Below are positions 43,740-52,423 of a DNA stretch of 64,000 nt, one piece after another (the first letter of the stretch is position 1; the number at the start of each line of letters is the position of its first letter). The translations under genes were made by a program, and so were the position numbers. The stretch comes from Phycisphaerae bacterium (GTDB taxonomy: Bacteria > Planctomycetota > Phycisphaerae > Phycisphaerales > Phycisphaeraceae), in contig JAUIGU010000018.1 in assembly GCA_030432595.1 (NCBI GenBank), forward strand, positions 1-64,000. The letters run 5' to 3'. The notes beneath the pieces are model-generated. The model saw only the letters and a program-made list of their open reading frames with translations, searched no databases and was not told where the DNA came from.

Positions 43740-45085
43740 AAGGCCGTCACCACCAGCGCGCCGATCAGGTTCAGCGCCAAGCCCTCCCGGGCCATCTTCG
43801 CCACGGTCAGGTCGCCCGTGCTGAACACGATGGCGTTGGGCGGGGTGGCGACCGGGAGCATGAACGCGAAGCTGCAACTGATCGTTGCGGGCACCATGAT
43901 CAGGCGCGGCTCGATCGCGCCGGCCACCGCCATAGCGACCAGTACCGGCATCAAGACGTTCGCCGTCGCGGTGTTGCTCGTGACCTCCGTCAGGAACGTG
44001 ACCCCCAGACACAGAAGCCCCATCATGACCAGGATGTGCAGCGCGGTCACGCCCTGCAACGATTGGCCGAGCATTTCGCTCAGCCCGGAACTGCTGAACG
44101 CCCGCGCGATCGCGATACCCGCCGCGTACAGCAGGAGGATGCCCCAGGGGATCTTGACCGCGGTCTGCCAGTCCAAAAGGCGCTCGCCCTTGCCGTTGGG
44201 GATGATGAACATCGCGATCACCGACAACAGCGCGACGCTGCTGTCGTGCATGCCCGTCAACCCCGTCAACGCGGACCACCCACCGAACGGCTCCGCCCGC
44301 GTCACCCACAGCAGCGCGGTCACGGCAAAGACGGCGAGCGTCCGCACTTCTTCGGTTCGCCAAGACCCCACTTCGGGCAGCTCAACGACGTCCCCCGATT
44401 TGAGTCCACGCGTCAACCAGAGCCAGGCGATCGGCAGCATGATCAGGACGATCGGAAGCGCCCACGTCATCCACCGCAGGAACGTGGGCTGCTCGCCGAT
44501 CAACTTGCCGTACTGGTCCATGAACACCAGGTTGGGCGGGGTGCCGATGGGTGTGCCGATGCCGCCGATGCTCGCGGCGTAGGCGACGCCCAGCAGCAGC
44601 GCGGTCTTGAGACGTGCGTCGCCGACGTTGCTGACCACCGCCAGCACGATGGGCAGAAGCATGAGTGTCGTGGCGGTGTTCGAGATCCACATGCTCAGCA
44701 CCGCCGACGCGGCCATGAACCCGAACACCAGGCGCCTGGGGCTGCCGCCGCCGATGAGACGCACGGTCGTCAGCGCGATCCGCCGGTGCGCGCCGCTACG
44801 CTCCATCGCGGTGGACAGGATGAACCCGCCGAGCATCAAGAGGATGAGCTTATCGCCGTACGCCGCGCCGACCTGTGTGTAATCCAGCACGCCCACGGAC
44901 GGCAAGACCGCCAGCGGGATCAGCGACGTCGCGGGGATCGGGATCGGCTCGAAGATCCACCACGTCGCCGTCAGCAGCGTCACCCCCGCCGTCCACGCGA
45001 TCTCCGGCGAGTGCCCGGCCTGGAACAGACCCAGGCCCAGCATGAGCGAAAGCATCGGTCCGATGAACAGCAGCAGGGTCTTCAT
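43712..45085 (-). CDS. DASS/SLC13-family sodium-anion symporter
   Basis: 457 aa with about a dozen hydrophobic segments. Family motifs are WISNTATTLMLLPI in the first repeat, EVTSNTATANVLMPV in the second, and LPVATPPNAIVFSTG, the sodium:sulfate/dicarboxylate symporter signature. It imports dicarboxylates, sulfate or similar anions with sodium. Its 3' end overlaps the GH38 gene, so the two are probably coupled. Uptake of an acidic sugar product or sulfate released from a sulfated glycan would fit, but no sulfatase is in the window. Confidence 0.85.
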   Translation of the reverse strand: MKTLLLFIGPMLSLMLGLGLFQAGHSPEIAWTAGVTLLTATWWIFEPIPIPATSLIPLAVLPSVGVLDYTQVGAAYGDKLILLMLGGFILSTAMERSGAHRRIALTTVRLIGGGSPRRLVFGFMAASAVLSMWISNTATTLMLLPIVLAVVSNVGDARLKTALLLGVAYAASIGGIGTPIGTPPNLVFMDQYGKLIGEQPTFLRWMTWALPIVLIMLPIAWLWLTRGLKSGDVVELPEVGSWRTEEVRTLAVFAVTALLWVTRAEPFGGWSALTGLTGMHDSSVALLSVIAMFIIPNGKGERLLDWQTAVKIPWGILLLYAAGIAIARAFSSSGLSEMLGQSLQGVTALHILVMMGLLCLGVTFLTEVTSNTATANVLMPVLVAMAVAGAIEPRLIMVPATISCSFAFMLPVATPPNAIVFSTGDLTVAKMAREGLALNLIGALVVTALCYVLFSGS

Positions 45086-45356
45086 GAATCCGACGTGTCC
45101 GTGCGAGAAGCCATGAACTCAACCCCGGTGCAGAGCGGGGCCGGCGCGAAGTGACGCGGATCAAGATAGCGGCAGCGCCAAGGTCACGCGGATGTCGCGG
45201 TCCATCGCGGATCAGGCCATCCACCGCGGCAGGGGTGGTGGCAGTGATGTGGTGGTCCACATGATGTACGAGCAGAACATTTCGGGCCAGTCGGAGCTTT
45301 TCATTCAGCCGTGGATGTATGCCTAGGACACACGGCTGGAACCGAGAAAGACCCGT
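45086..45356. other. Intergenic stretch with one short open frame
   Basis: Contains upstream sequence for the DASS gene and the region downstream of mobA. One short plus-strand frame (45193-45327, 44 codons, MSRSIADQAIHRGRGGG... ending FIQPWMYA) has AAGG eight bases before its ATG. It is not recognised, so it is not called a gene. Confidence 0.3.
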
Positions 45357-46016
45357 TCAGCATTGATCCGTCACATCAGCGATATCGCTTGGCCGGTCCG
45401 CGTCCGAGGTTGCGCTCGGTCCCGCCGGTTCGGTGGATGAAAAAACGCCGTCGCCAAGGATGCGCAAGAAGTGTTGCATCGACCGGTCCCGGCCGTTCAA
45501 CAACGCTTCAATCTGTGAGAGTAGTTTGACCCGGTACAGCCCGGGGAACGGCTCGAACCAGCCTTGCTCGTTTTGATAAACAACGGCCACGTGCCGGTCG
45601 GGTTCGACGCGTGACGCGAGATGAACAACCGAAGACGCGTGTGGATGAACGAGGTCGCACGAAGCCAGCAGTACCCAGTCATGGTTTTGTGCTTCGGCGT
45701 GCCGCAGCGCGGTGGCGAGGCCGCCGAGCGGTCCCAGCCCGGGGGTTGCGTCGCCGATGGTCGTGAGCATCAGGTCCTGGTAGGCGTCGTCACGGCCGGC
45801 CACCACGACGGTCGCGTTCGTGATCGGCGCGAACGCTTCGCAGACACGCGCCAGCAGAGCTGTGCCGTTCATCATCGCCCGGGCCTTGTCCGAACCGAAT
45901 CGGCTGCTCTTGCCGCCGGCCAGCACGTACAGCGGCCACGGCGGACCGAAAGCAAGCGCACGGTCATCGCCTCCGCCGCCCGCGTGCTCCGAACCGTTCG
46001 GGTGGGAGGAGGTCAC
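45357..46016 (-). CDS. mobA: Molybdenum cofactor guanylyltransferase
   Basis: 219 aa from the GTG at 46016. The start overlaps the moeA stop as GTGA and has GGAG nine bases upstream; a TTG at 46040 is less likely. The nucleotide-binding signature YVLAGGKSSRFGSDKA lies at 30-45, followed by ATPGLGPLGGLATALRHAE and WVLLASCDLVHPHAS. MobA attaches GMP to Mo-molybdopterin to form the guanine dinucleotide cofactor used by DMSO-reductase-family enzymes such as assimilatory nitrate reductase. It is last in the moaE-moeA-mobA operon. Confidence 0.87.
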   Translation of the reverse strand: MTSSHPNGSEHAGGGGDDRALAFGPPWPLYVLAGGKSSRFGSDKARAMMNGTALLARVCEAFAPITNATVVVAGRDDAYQDLMLTTIGDATPGLGPLGGLATALRHAEAQNHDWVLLASCDLVHPHASSVVHLASRVEPDRHVAVVYQNEQGWFEPFPGLYRVKLLSQIEALLNGRDRSMQHFLRILGDGVFSSTEPAGPSATSDADRPSDIADVTDQC

Positions 46017-47281
46017 CGGGCAAGACTCCAGGGAAACCAACGGCGGGCCTCCGGTTCATCCGCGGCGGCGTGGGCGGGCAACTCGAAGCAGCCGTCGGAT
46101 CGCCCGATCGCCGCGACGTCTCCCGAGCCGCGGTGTTCGACCGGGCGTAGGGAGCCGGGTTCGGTCAAAGCCGCGGGCACGTAATGCCAGAACTCGGCCG
46201 GGCGTCGCGCGACAGGCCCGGGCGCGACGGCGTGGCGTGGGCGCGTGTCAATGTGCTCGATCCCCGCAAGCTTACGCAACACATCCCCGGCCAGAACCAC
46301 AGCGCCAACCAGCGCCGACACCGGGTTGCCCGGCAGCGCGATCACCGGCAGCTCGCCCGGGAGCACCGCCCCGAGATTCGGTTTGCCCGGGCGCATCGCC
46401 AAGTGGTGATAGATGACCTCGGCACCCAACGCAAGAAGCGCATCGGGTACGTAGTCGTGATCGCCCATTGAAATCCCCCCGGTCGTGACCACGGCGTCGC
46501 ACTTTTCCGACAGCCGCTTCAGTGTCGAGTCGGTCGCTTCCAGGCGGTCCGGGACATTGACGACGTCCACGACCTCGCACCACGGGGCTGTGGACAGAAG
46601 CGCTCGCAGGGACGGGCCGTTGCTGTCGCGCACCTGTGCTTCGCTCTGCGCCGATGTTGATGCGGAAGCGAGCTCGTTCCCGGTGACGGCGATTCCGACA
46701 CGCACGCGTCGGAACACTTGCACTGACGAGCACGCGTTAGATGCCAGCGTCGTGACCACGGCGGGGTTGATGACACGCCCGGGTTCAGACAACAAGTCGC
46801 CGGCTCGAGCGTTCTCACCGCGACGTCGGATGTTGGCCCCGGTGAGAACATCCTGCACCGCATTTTTTCGAAACCGGATCACGCCGCCGGCTTCATCCAC
46901 CCATTCGCGTTTGATCACAGACGTGCTGCCGACCGGCACCAGCCCACCCGTAAAGACCCGGGCGACCTGTCCGGGCAATAGTGGTGGCGGGGTCGTGCCC
47001 GTCACCACCTCGAACGCCACGTTCATCTCAGGCAGCGCAGACTCGCGACCGCGCAGGGCTTCGAGGGCTTCGGCGTGCAGGGCGTATCCATCGACGGCGG
47101 AATGGTCCGCGGCCGGGCTGTCGCGGTCGGCATGGATTGCTTCGGCAAGCACACGCCCGGCGGCCTGTTCCAGCGGTACGGACTCCACGCCGACCGCGGC
47201 GACTCGGGCCGTCATCGCCGCCGCGGCCGTAACCGGGTCGACCATCGGCGGCAGCACGGCCTCGACGCGCTTACCGGGCAT
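46013..47281 (-). CDS. moeA: Molybdopterin molybdenumtransferase
   Basis: 422 aa from the ATG at 47281; an ATG at 47299 is also possible. Motifs: DRDSPAADHSAVDGYALHA, VARVFTGGLVPVGSTSVIKRE, RVGIAVTGNEL, CDAVVTTGGISMGDHDYVPDAL, and RPGKPNLGAVLPGELPVIALPGNPVSAL. It inserts molybdate into adenylylated molybdopterin. The start overlaps the moaE stop by 11 bases. Confidence 0.9.
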   Translation of the reverse strand: MPGKRVEAVLPPMVDPVTAAAAMTARVAAVGVESVPLEQAAGRVLAEAIHADRDSPAADHSAVDGYALHAEALEALRGRESALPEMNVAFEVVTGTTPPPLLPGQVARVFTGGLVPVGSTSVIKREWVDEAGGVIRFRKNAVQDVLTGANIRRRGENARAGDLLSEPGRVINPAVVTTLASNACSSVQVFRRVRVGIAVTGNELASASTSAQSEAQVRDSNGPSLRALLSTAPWCEVVDVVNVPDRLEATDSTLKRLSEKCDAVVTTGGISMGDHDYVPDALLALGAEVIYHHLAMRPGKPNLGAVLPGELPVIALPGNPVSALVGAVVLAGDVLRKLAGIEHIDTRPRHAVAPGPVARRPAEFWHYVPAALTEPGSLRPVEHRGSGDVAAIGRSDGCFELPAHAAADEPEARRWFPWSLAR

Positions 47282-47711
47282 CCGCGTGCCCCGAATCATC
47301 ACGATCGCCGGCAAACACCGGCGTCTTCCACAGCGCCACGTCTCGCTTCATCCGATCGATAAACGCGTCCAGGGCGGCGATGCCCTCTTTGCGGTGGGTC
47401 GAAAAAACCGTCAACCGAAACGACACCGCACCGACCGGCACCCGCCCGACGCTGTGCGCAACATGCACCGCGTTGACGCCGTACTCGGCAACGATGGCGT
47501 CGGCGAGTACGCGCAGTTGCCTGCTCGTCATCGGTTCGTACGCCTCATAGTCCAAGGACGTGATCAGTCGTCCGGCTTCGTGCGGTCGAACCACCCCCTC
47601 AAACACGAGGGTCGCGCCCGCACCCGGGCAGGTCATGACCGCCGAGATTGGGAGCGGGCCGTCGCGTAACTCAACGGTCACCACAGGGCTTGTCGCGTTG
47701 GTGGCGGGCAT
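47271..47711 (-). CDS. moaE: Molybdopterin synthase catalytic subunit
   Basis: 146 aa, the normal size. FEGVVRPHEAGRLITSLDYEAYEPM, VHVAHSVGRVPVGAVSF and HRKEGIAALDAFIDRMKRDVALWK are the MoaE signatures, including the conserved lysines near the active site. It transfers sulfur from MoaD thiocarboxylate to precursor Z. No moaD is in the window. The gene lies 97 bases downstream of the CarH-like regulator on the same strand, so partial cotranscription is possible. Confidence 0.9.
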   Translation of the reverse strand: MPATNATSPVVTVELRDGPLPISAVMTCPGAGATLVFEGVVRPHEAGRLITSLDYEAYEPMTSRQLRVLADAIVAEYGVNAVHVAHSVGRVPVGAVSFRLTVFSTHRKEGIAALDAFIDRMKRDVALWKTPVFAGDRDDSGHADAR

Positions 47712-47808
47712 GGTGGGGTGATTGACAATGCGGTGGATGGCAATGTTACCCCGCCGGCTTCAATCGCCGTTCGGATGTCAACGAGCAGGCCTGATCAGAC
47801 CGTGCGAA

Positions 47809-48762
47809 TCAGGTCGGTGCTTTCGGGTGGTTGTGGCATCCTCGGGCAAACGCCGCCAACTCGCCCATGGTCTTCAGGGCGGACACGCACCCGTCGCGCG
47901 GGCTCCACGACTCGGGCACGGTCTGCCCGCCGATCACGAGTTTGGCACCAAGTCGTTCCACCCGACCTGCCAGCGCGTGAACGTTGTGGGCGAAGTCTTC
48001 GTCGGGGTCTCGCCGGCTGACGGACAGCCAGACCAGTCGGGCTTCGCGTTCTTCCGCGGCGAGCGCGAGCGTGTCGCAAGGCGTGTCCGGCCCCAGGTCC
48101 GTCGCGCGCCAGCCCAGCTCCGTCAGGGTCGTCCGTGCCATCAGCGAGGGAAGGATGAACGGGTCGCCCGGCACGGCGCTGCCCACGGCGCACGGCGCAT
48201 CGGGGTCGGGGGTGGGCAGCAGCCGGCGGAGCTGATGAATCGCCGCGACACAGATCGCCGTGGCGCGGTGCTCGATCAGGACGGCCCGCGGGTTGTCGGG
48301 CCAAAGGTCACCGATCCGCCACATCGCCGGCGCGATCAGCCCGTCAAACAATTCGGCCGTCGATCGACCCTGGAGGTAGAGGCGAACGAGCCGCTGCGTG
48401 AAGACGTCTTCCTGCCCCTCCATCAATAGACCGGTCAGGGCGTCCAGCGCCAGCGCCGCGTCCCCGGTCGGCGGCGCTTCGGCCTCGGTCAGCCCCAGCA
48501 CGCCGAGGTCACGGATCGTCAGATCTGACGAACGGACGAACCGGATCGCTTCGGCCAAAGGAATCCGCCGATGCCCGCCCACCGTGCGGTCGGCCCGGAT
48601 CACCCCGCGATCGACCCACCGCTGAACCGTCGAACGGCCCACACCGACCGCCTCGGCCAACTCTTTGGGCGAGATGTCGGTCAGATTTGGAGTTTTTTCG
48701 GTACTTTTGAGGATTATTTGAGCCTCGACGGATTGACGGTTTCTTTCAAATGATATCCCCAA
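47809..48762 (-). CDS. CarH/LitR-like MerR regulator with degenerate B12-binding domain
   Basis: 317 aa from a TTG at 48762; no other good start codon is available near the HTH. The MerR-type HTH (residues 29-75) has ISPKELAEAVGVGRSTVQRW and TVGGHRRIP. The C-terminus follows the CarH B12 domain: W154-x9-E164-H165 (WPDNPRAVLIEH), ATDLGPDTPCDTLALA and AKLVIGGQTVPESW. In Thermus CarH the residue after the tryptophan is the upper cobalt ligand His132, and the lower ligand His177 lies in an E/DxH motif. Here these are P155 and F202 (GDPFILP), so both cobalt ligands are absent. It is divergent from a sigma factor and close to carotenoid genes, which suggests control of pigment synthesis. Confidence 0.8.
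   Translation of the reverse strand: MGISFERNRQSVEAQIILKSTEKTPNLTDISPKELAEAVGVGRSTVQRWVDRGVIRADRTVGGHRRIPLAEAIRFVRSSDLTIRDLGVLGLTEAEAPPTGDAALALDALTGLLMEGQEDVFTQRLVRLYLQGRSTAELFDGLIAPAMWRIGDLWPDNPRAVLIEHRATAICVAAIHQLRRLLPTPDPDAPCAVGSAVPGDPFILPSLMARTTLTELGWRATDLGPDTPCDTLALAAEEREARLVWLSVSRRDPDEDFAHNVHALAGRVERLGAKLVIGGQTVPESWSPRDGCVSALKTMGELAAFARGCHNHPKAPT
48702..48715 (+). repeat. TACTTTTGRGNATT direct repeat, copy 1
   Basis: TACTTTTGAGGATT lies inside the 5' part of the CarH-like gene. A second copy at 48829-48842 (TACTTTTGGGTATT) overlaps the sigma gene promoter. The pair could be operator sites for the CarH-like protein. Confidence 0.35.
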
Positions 48763-48815
48763 TCGCTTGATTTCACCAGTTTTTGTGAACTCCGCCTGTT
48801 TTGGCGATCAACCAA

Positions 48816-48844
48816 TTGACACATTTGATACTTTTGGGTATTTT
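48816..48844 (+). promoter_or_regulatory. Sigma-factor gene promoter with embedded repeat
   Basis: TTGACA (48816-48821), 17 bases, TATTTT (48839-48844). The second TACTTTTGGGTATT repeat (48829-48842) overlaps the spacer and -10, an ideal place for a repressor. Confidence 0.55.
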
Positions 48845-48885
48845 GCGTTCGCGTAGTTCGATCAGGTCAATCAGGAGCTAAACCC

Positions 48886-49869
48886 ATGGTGAGCAACGCC
48901 CTTTCTAAGCCTGCGTCTGAGACGGTTCGATTTCGTTTTGCGCCCGGGTTGACTCCGTCTGAGCGGAAAACGCTGGCGGGTCTGGTGGGTGAGCCGTACG
49001 AGTTCATGCCGGACGAGCTTTTCGAGCGGGCCGATGCAGAACCGCGGGTGTTTGAGGCGGATGTGGTCATCGAGCGGCCATCGACGCAGTGGTACGCGAA
49101 ACTGGATCGCAAGCCAGGCGCGCAGGAGCCACGTCACGGCGATGAGTTGCCGCTGCTGAGCAAAGAACAGGAGCACGCCGCGTTTCTGCGGTTCAATTAC
49201 TGCCGGTTCCGCGCGGAGGCGGCCCGTCGTTCGCTGTCGCTGCCGCACGTCGCAGCGGGGAAGGGCCGCGAGTTGCTGCGTTGGCACCGTCGGGCGCAGC
49301 ACTGGCGGGAGTTGATCGCCGAGTACAACCTCGCGCTGGTGCTGGCGATGTCGCGTCGCCTGCCCAGCGATCGGGTCGATCATTCGGAGATGATCGCCGA
49401 GGGCAACATGGCCCTGCTGCGGGCGATCGACAAGTTCCGTTGCGACCGCGGGTTCAAGTTTTCAACGTACGCCTGCCGGGCGATCCTCAAGGCGTTCAGC
49501 CGGGCGGGCGTGAAGGAGGCGAAGTACCGGTCCCGCAACCCGGCGCACTTCGACCCGGGCTTCGAGCGCACGAACTGGGCGGAGCTGGAACACGAGCGTC
49601 GCGAGCGCGAGTGTGCCGAGGAATTGAGGCGGATCATCCGTGAGAACACGGCCGAGTTAACGTCCACCGAGTTACGGGTCGTCCGTTCGCGTTTCAACCT
49701 TGACGGCAACGACGAAGCCCGCCGTCCGAGTCTCGTCCAGGTCGGCCGACAGGTCGGCCTGGCCAAGGAGCGTGTCCGTCAGATCCAGATCTCGGCGATG
49801 GCCAAACTCAAAAAGACGCTCGAACGGGAGTTCCTCGACGGGACGGCGACGCCCATCGGCTCTAGTTGA
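48886..49869 (+). CDS. Sigma-70 family RNA polymerase sigma factor
   Basis: 327 aa. Region 2 is clear in LIAEYNLALVLAMSRRLPS, SEMIAEGNMALLRAIDKF and GFKFSTYACRAILKAFSRA. Region 4 is clear in STELRVVRSRFNLDG and VGRQVGLAKERVRQIQISAM. There is no region 1.1 and the N-terminal 130 residues are not typical, so it is an alternative factor rather than the housekeeping one. AGGAG lies eight bases before the ATG. It is divergent from the CarH-like regulator and overlaps the squalene/phytoene synthase stop by eight bases. A light- or stress-induced factor for the carotenoid cluster is inferred. Confidence 0.86.
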   Translation: MVSNALSKPASETVRFRFAPGLTPSERKTLAGLVGEPYEFMPDELFERADAEPRVFEADVVIERPSTQWYAKLDRKPGAQEPRHGDELPLLSKEQEHAAFLRFNYCRFRAEAARRSLSLPHVAAGKGRELLRWHRRAQHWRELIAEYNLALVLAMSRRLPSDRVDHSEMIAEGNMALLRAIDKFRCDRGFKFSTYACRAILKAFSRAGVKEAKYRSRNPAHFDPGFERTNWAELEHERRERECAEELRRIIRENTAELTSTELRVVRSRFNLDGNDEARRPSLVQVGRQVGLAKERVRQIQISAMAKLKKTLEREFLDGTATPIGSS

Positions 49870-50764
49870 CGGGGCTGATTGTGGCGCTTTTGATGCCACC
49901 GGCCAATTTCGGCGCTCGCGCTTCTGTGATGACGGCGTGAACCACATCCCGCGAGAGTTTCACGCCGGGACCTTGTCGCCGAATCAGAGGCAATGTTGCC
50001 TCCGCCAACGCGAGGTTGACGCGGTTGAATCGAATGATCCCTTCCGATGCCCCGGCCTCTTCCAGTCGACCGATGTAGGCTCGCGCGACCTGGACGCTCG
50101 CTGCGGCACGATCAAACAACGCTTCGTAGACCGTGCCACATGCAATCAGGTCTCGGCCGCAGTCGATGTCGGCGCGGTGATCGCGGAGCAGGTTCACGAG
50201 TTGAAGTGCCTCGCCGAACCGGGCGGCGTTTTGCATCAACGCGTCCGAGGCTTTCGCGAGTTGCGGGTCGTGCAGCACGAACAGCTCGGTGCAGAGCTCG
50301 CCCACAATGCCCGCGACGTGGTAGCAGTAGCGGCAGACCGCTTCGACGGTTTCGAGCGGCGGCGCGGCTTCGAGGCGCTCGATCATGCCCACGCCCGTGC
50401 GGACGAAGTGGCGGCAGATCGCGTCGCGCGGGCCGGCCGGCAGGGCGTCGAGTTGTGCGGCGACCCAGCCCGATTCCGTGAGCAGTTCCGCGTACCCGGG
50501 ATCGTCCGGCGGGGCGGTCTCGGACCATTCGTGCAGGAAGTGGGGAAGGTCGGAGAACCAACGGTGGCCGTCTTCGTTGATGATGGACCGGATGCAATGC
50601 ACACGCTGGGAGTTGCTGGCGCGGCCTTCATCCTCGACCGTGTCCAGCAGTCGAAACAGCAGGTAGCTGATCCCGACCTCGTATCGCAGCGGTTCGGGCA
50701 GTTCCGGGATCGACAGCGCAAACGTGCGGCTGGTCCGTTGAAGCAGGTGGTCGAGCTTATCCAA
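49862..50764 (-). CDS. Squalene/phytoene synthase family enzyme
   Basis: 300 aa from a TTG at 50764, which has GAGGGTG close upstream; a TTG at 50797 would add 11 residues. Both Asp-rich prenyl-diphosphate sites are present: YLLFRLLDTVEDE and ALQLVNLLRDHRADIDCGRD. It also has the N-terminal RTSRTFALSI and TGVGMIERL. It joins two prenyl diphosphates head to head. With two CrtN-like genes, aldehyde dehydrogenase and acyl/glycosyl transferases nearby, a C30 (dehydro)squalene product is more likely than C40 phytoene, but sequence alone does not decide. It overlaps the desaturase stop by eight bases. Confidence 0.82.
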   Translation of the reverse strand: MDKLDHLLQRTSRTFALSIPELPEPLRYEVGISYLLFRLLDTVEDEGRASNSQRVHCIRSIINEDGHRWFSDLPHFLHEWSETAPPDDPGYAELLTESGWVAAQLDALPAGPRDAICRHFVRTGVGMIERLEAAPPLETVEAVCRYCYHVAGIVGELCTELFVLHDPQLAKASDALMQNAARFGEALQLVNLLRDHRADIDCGRDLIACGTVYEALFDRAAASVQVARAYIGRLEEAGASEGIIRFNRVNLALAEATLPLIRRQGPGVKLSRDVVHAVITEARAPKLAGGIKSATISPVN

Positions 50765-52334
50765 CGGGCACCCTCGCAGTGGCGTCGGGACGCTCAAAGT
50801 TTTGTGACGCCTGGATGCGTCGGAGGATCAGGTCTGTGGTGATCTGTGCGGAGAGGAAGATGACGGGCAGGCCCGAGCCAGGGTGCGTGCCGCCGCCGAC
50901 CAGCCACGCCCCGCGGGCGTAGGGCACCTCGTGATGCGGCCGTCGGTGCAGCATCTGGTCGAGGCTGTGCGCGAGGTTGAACGTGGCGCCGTGGTTGATG
51001 TTCAGACCTGCCCAGTCGTCGGGCGTAAATACGACCTCTTCGCGGATGCGCCCGGCCAAGTCGATCTTCAGCACATCGCGCATATGGCTTAGCAGCCGGG
51101 CACGGAGCATCGGAGTTTCGGCGTGCCAGTCGATCCCGCTGGTGGTGTTGGGGGTGGGCAGCAGGACGTAGAGCGCGCTGTGCCCGTCTGGCGCGAGGCC
51201 GGGGTCGGTCACGGAGGGGTTGCAGACGTAGAAGCTGGGGTCGTCGGTGAGCGTGCCGGAATGCCCGTGGTTCCGGCCGATGTCTTCGAGGTTCTGCCGG
51301 TAATTCGGCGCGATGCGGATGGTGTGGTGAGGCAGATCGACCTTGCCTTCGACGCCTAGATAGAGCATGAAGGTGGAGCACGAATACTTGCGGGCGTCGA
51401 TGCGGGCATCGGAGTCGGCTCCGCGTCGAGACGCGGGAAAGAACTTCTTGAGCGCCCAGGTCGCGTCGGCATTGATGACGGCGTGGTCACACGGCTCGAC
51501 GCGTCCGGCCCCGCGACCGGGAAGTTCCACGCCGGTGACACGGTCCTGCTCAAACGTCAAACGCTCTACAGGCGTTTCGGTTTGGATCTCCCCGCCGAGT
51601 TCGAGGAAGACGTCCGCGAGCGCCTGCATCAGGGCGTGACATCCGCCGCGCGGGTGCCAGACGCCGTACTCGTACTCGATGAACGGGAGGATCGTGAACA
51701 GGCTCGGGCAGTCGTACGGGCTCATGCCCAGGTACTTGCTCTGGAAGCCGACGGCCAGTTGCACCGCGGGGTGTTGGAAGTAGCGCTGGTTGAGTGCCTG
51801 GACGGTGCGGGTCGGCTGGATGTGCCGGGCCGCTTTGAGCGCGTCGAGGCGCACGAGGTCCCACGGCGAACGGATCGAGCGGCGGAGGATCGGCTCGGAG
51901 GCGAGCAGCTTCCGGCGGTTGTCGTCGATGAAGCGCCCGAACGCCTCGCCGTCCGCCGGGCAGATCGCAGCGATGCGGCGCTGCATCTCGGCCAGGTCCT
52001 GGGTCGTGTCGAGGGTGAGGTCTTCGCCGTCGTCTTGGCCGATCACGAGGCGGTACATCGGGTCCAGCCGGGTGAGTTCGACGAAATCTGCAAGGTTGCG
52101 GCCGGCGGCGGCGAAGACTTCCTGCAGAACGTGCGGCATCAGAAAGAACGTCGGACCCAGGTCGAAGCGAAATCCGCCCGCGCGGACCTGCGAGGTCCTC
52201 CCGCCGATGGTTGGCTGAGCTTCGTAGATCGTCACCGGCAACCCCCGCGCCGCCAGCAACACCCCGGCCGCAAGGCCGCCCGGCCCGGCGCCGATCACCG
52301 CGATGCGGGGTCTATCATGGGCGTTTGCGATCAT
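50757..52334 (-). CDS. CrtI/CrtN-type carotenoid desaturase/oxidase 1
   Basis: 525 aa. An N-terminal FAD motif AVIGAGPGGLAAGVLLAARG with GGRTSQVRAGGFRFDLGPTFFLMP, the central SLFTILPFIEYEYGVWHPRGG, and the C-terminal FAD signature WLVGGGTHPGSGLPVIFLSAQ place it in the CrtI/CrtN/CrtP family. Such enzymes dehydrogenate or oxidise acyclic C30 or C40 chains at the membrane. The start ATG at 52334 faces the aldehyde dehydrogenase gene across an 89-base divergent promoter region. Whether it is the desaturase or the terminal oxidase of the pair is not settled by reading. Confidence 0.86.
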   Translation of the reverse strand: MIANAHDRPRIAVIGAGPGGLAAGVLLAARGLPVTIYEAQPTIGGRTSQVRAGGFRFDLGPTFFLMPHVLQEVFAAAGRNLADFVELTRLDPMYRLVIGQDDGEDLTLDTTQDLAEMQRRIAAICPADGEAFGRFIDDNRRKLLASEPILRRSIRSPWDLVRLDALKAARHIQPTRTVQALNQRYFQHPAVQLAVGFQSKYLGMSPYDCPSLFTILPFIEYEYGVWHPRGGCHALMQALADVFLELGGEIQTETPVERLTFEQDRVTGVELPGRGAGRVEPCDHAVINADATWALKKFFPASRRGADSDARIDARKYSCSTFMLYLGVEGKVDLPHHTIRIAPNYRQNLEDIGRNHGHSGTLTDDPSFYVCNPSVTDPGLAPDGHSALYVLLPTPNTTSGIDWHAETPMLRARLLSHMRDVLKIDLAGRIREEVVFTPDDWAGLNINHGATFNLAHSLDQMLHRRPHHEVPYARGAWLVGGGTHPGSGLPVIFLSAQITTDLILRRIQASQNFERPDATARVPVG

Positions 52335-52423
52335 GGCGGTCCCAGTTTCGATCCGGCGATGCTAGCGCCCACCCGGGCGAACGGCCGCTGCGTGGCGACG
52401 CATTCCGCAGCTGGGTTTTTTGA

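Noticed and set aside
43740-44363. Upstream extension of the second GH38 frame to 44363
   Set aside because: It runs through the transporter gene in another frame and precedes the natural GH38 N-terminal motif by far too much.
42429-45154. Long plus-strand frames (435 and 490 codons) opposite the second GH38 and the DASS transporter
   Set aside because: Both are antisense shadows; the minus-strand proteins carry clear catalytic and transport signatures.
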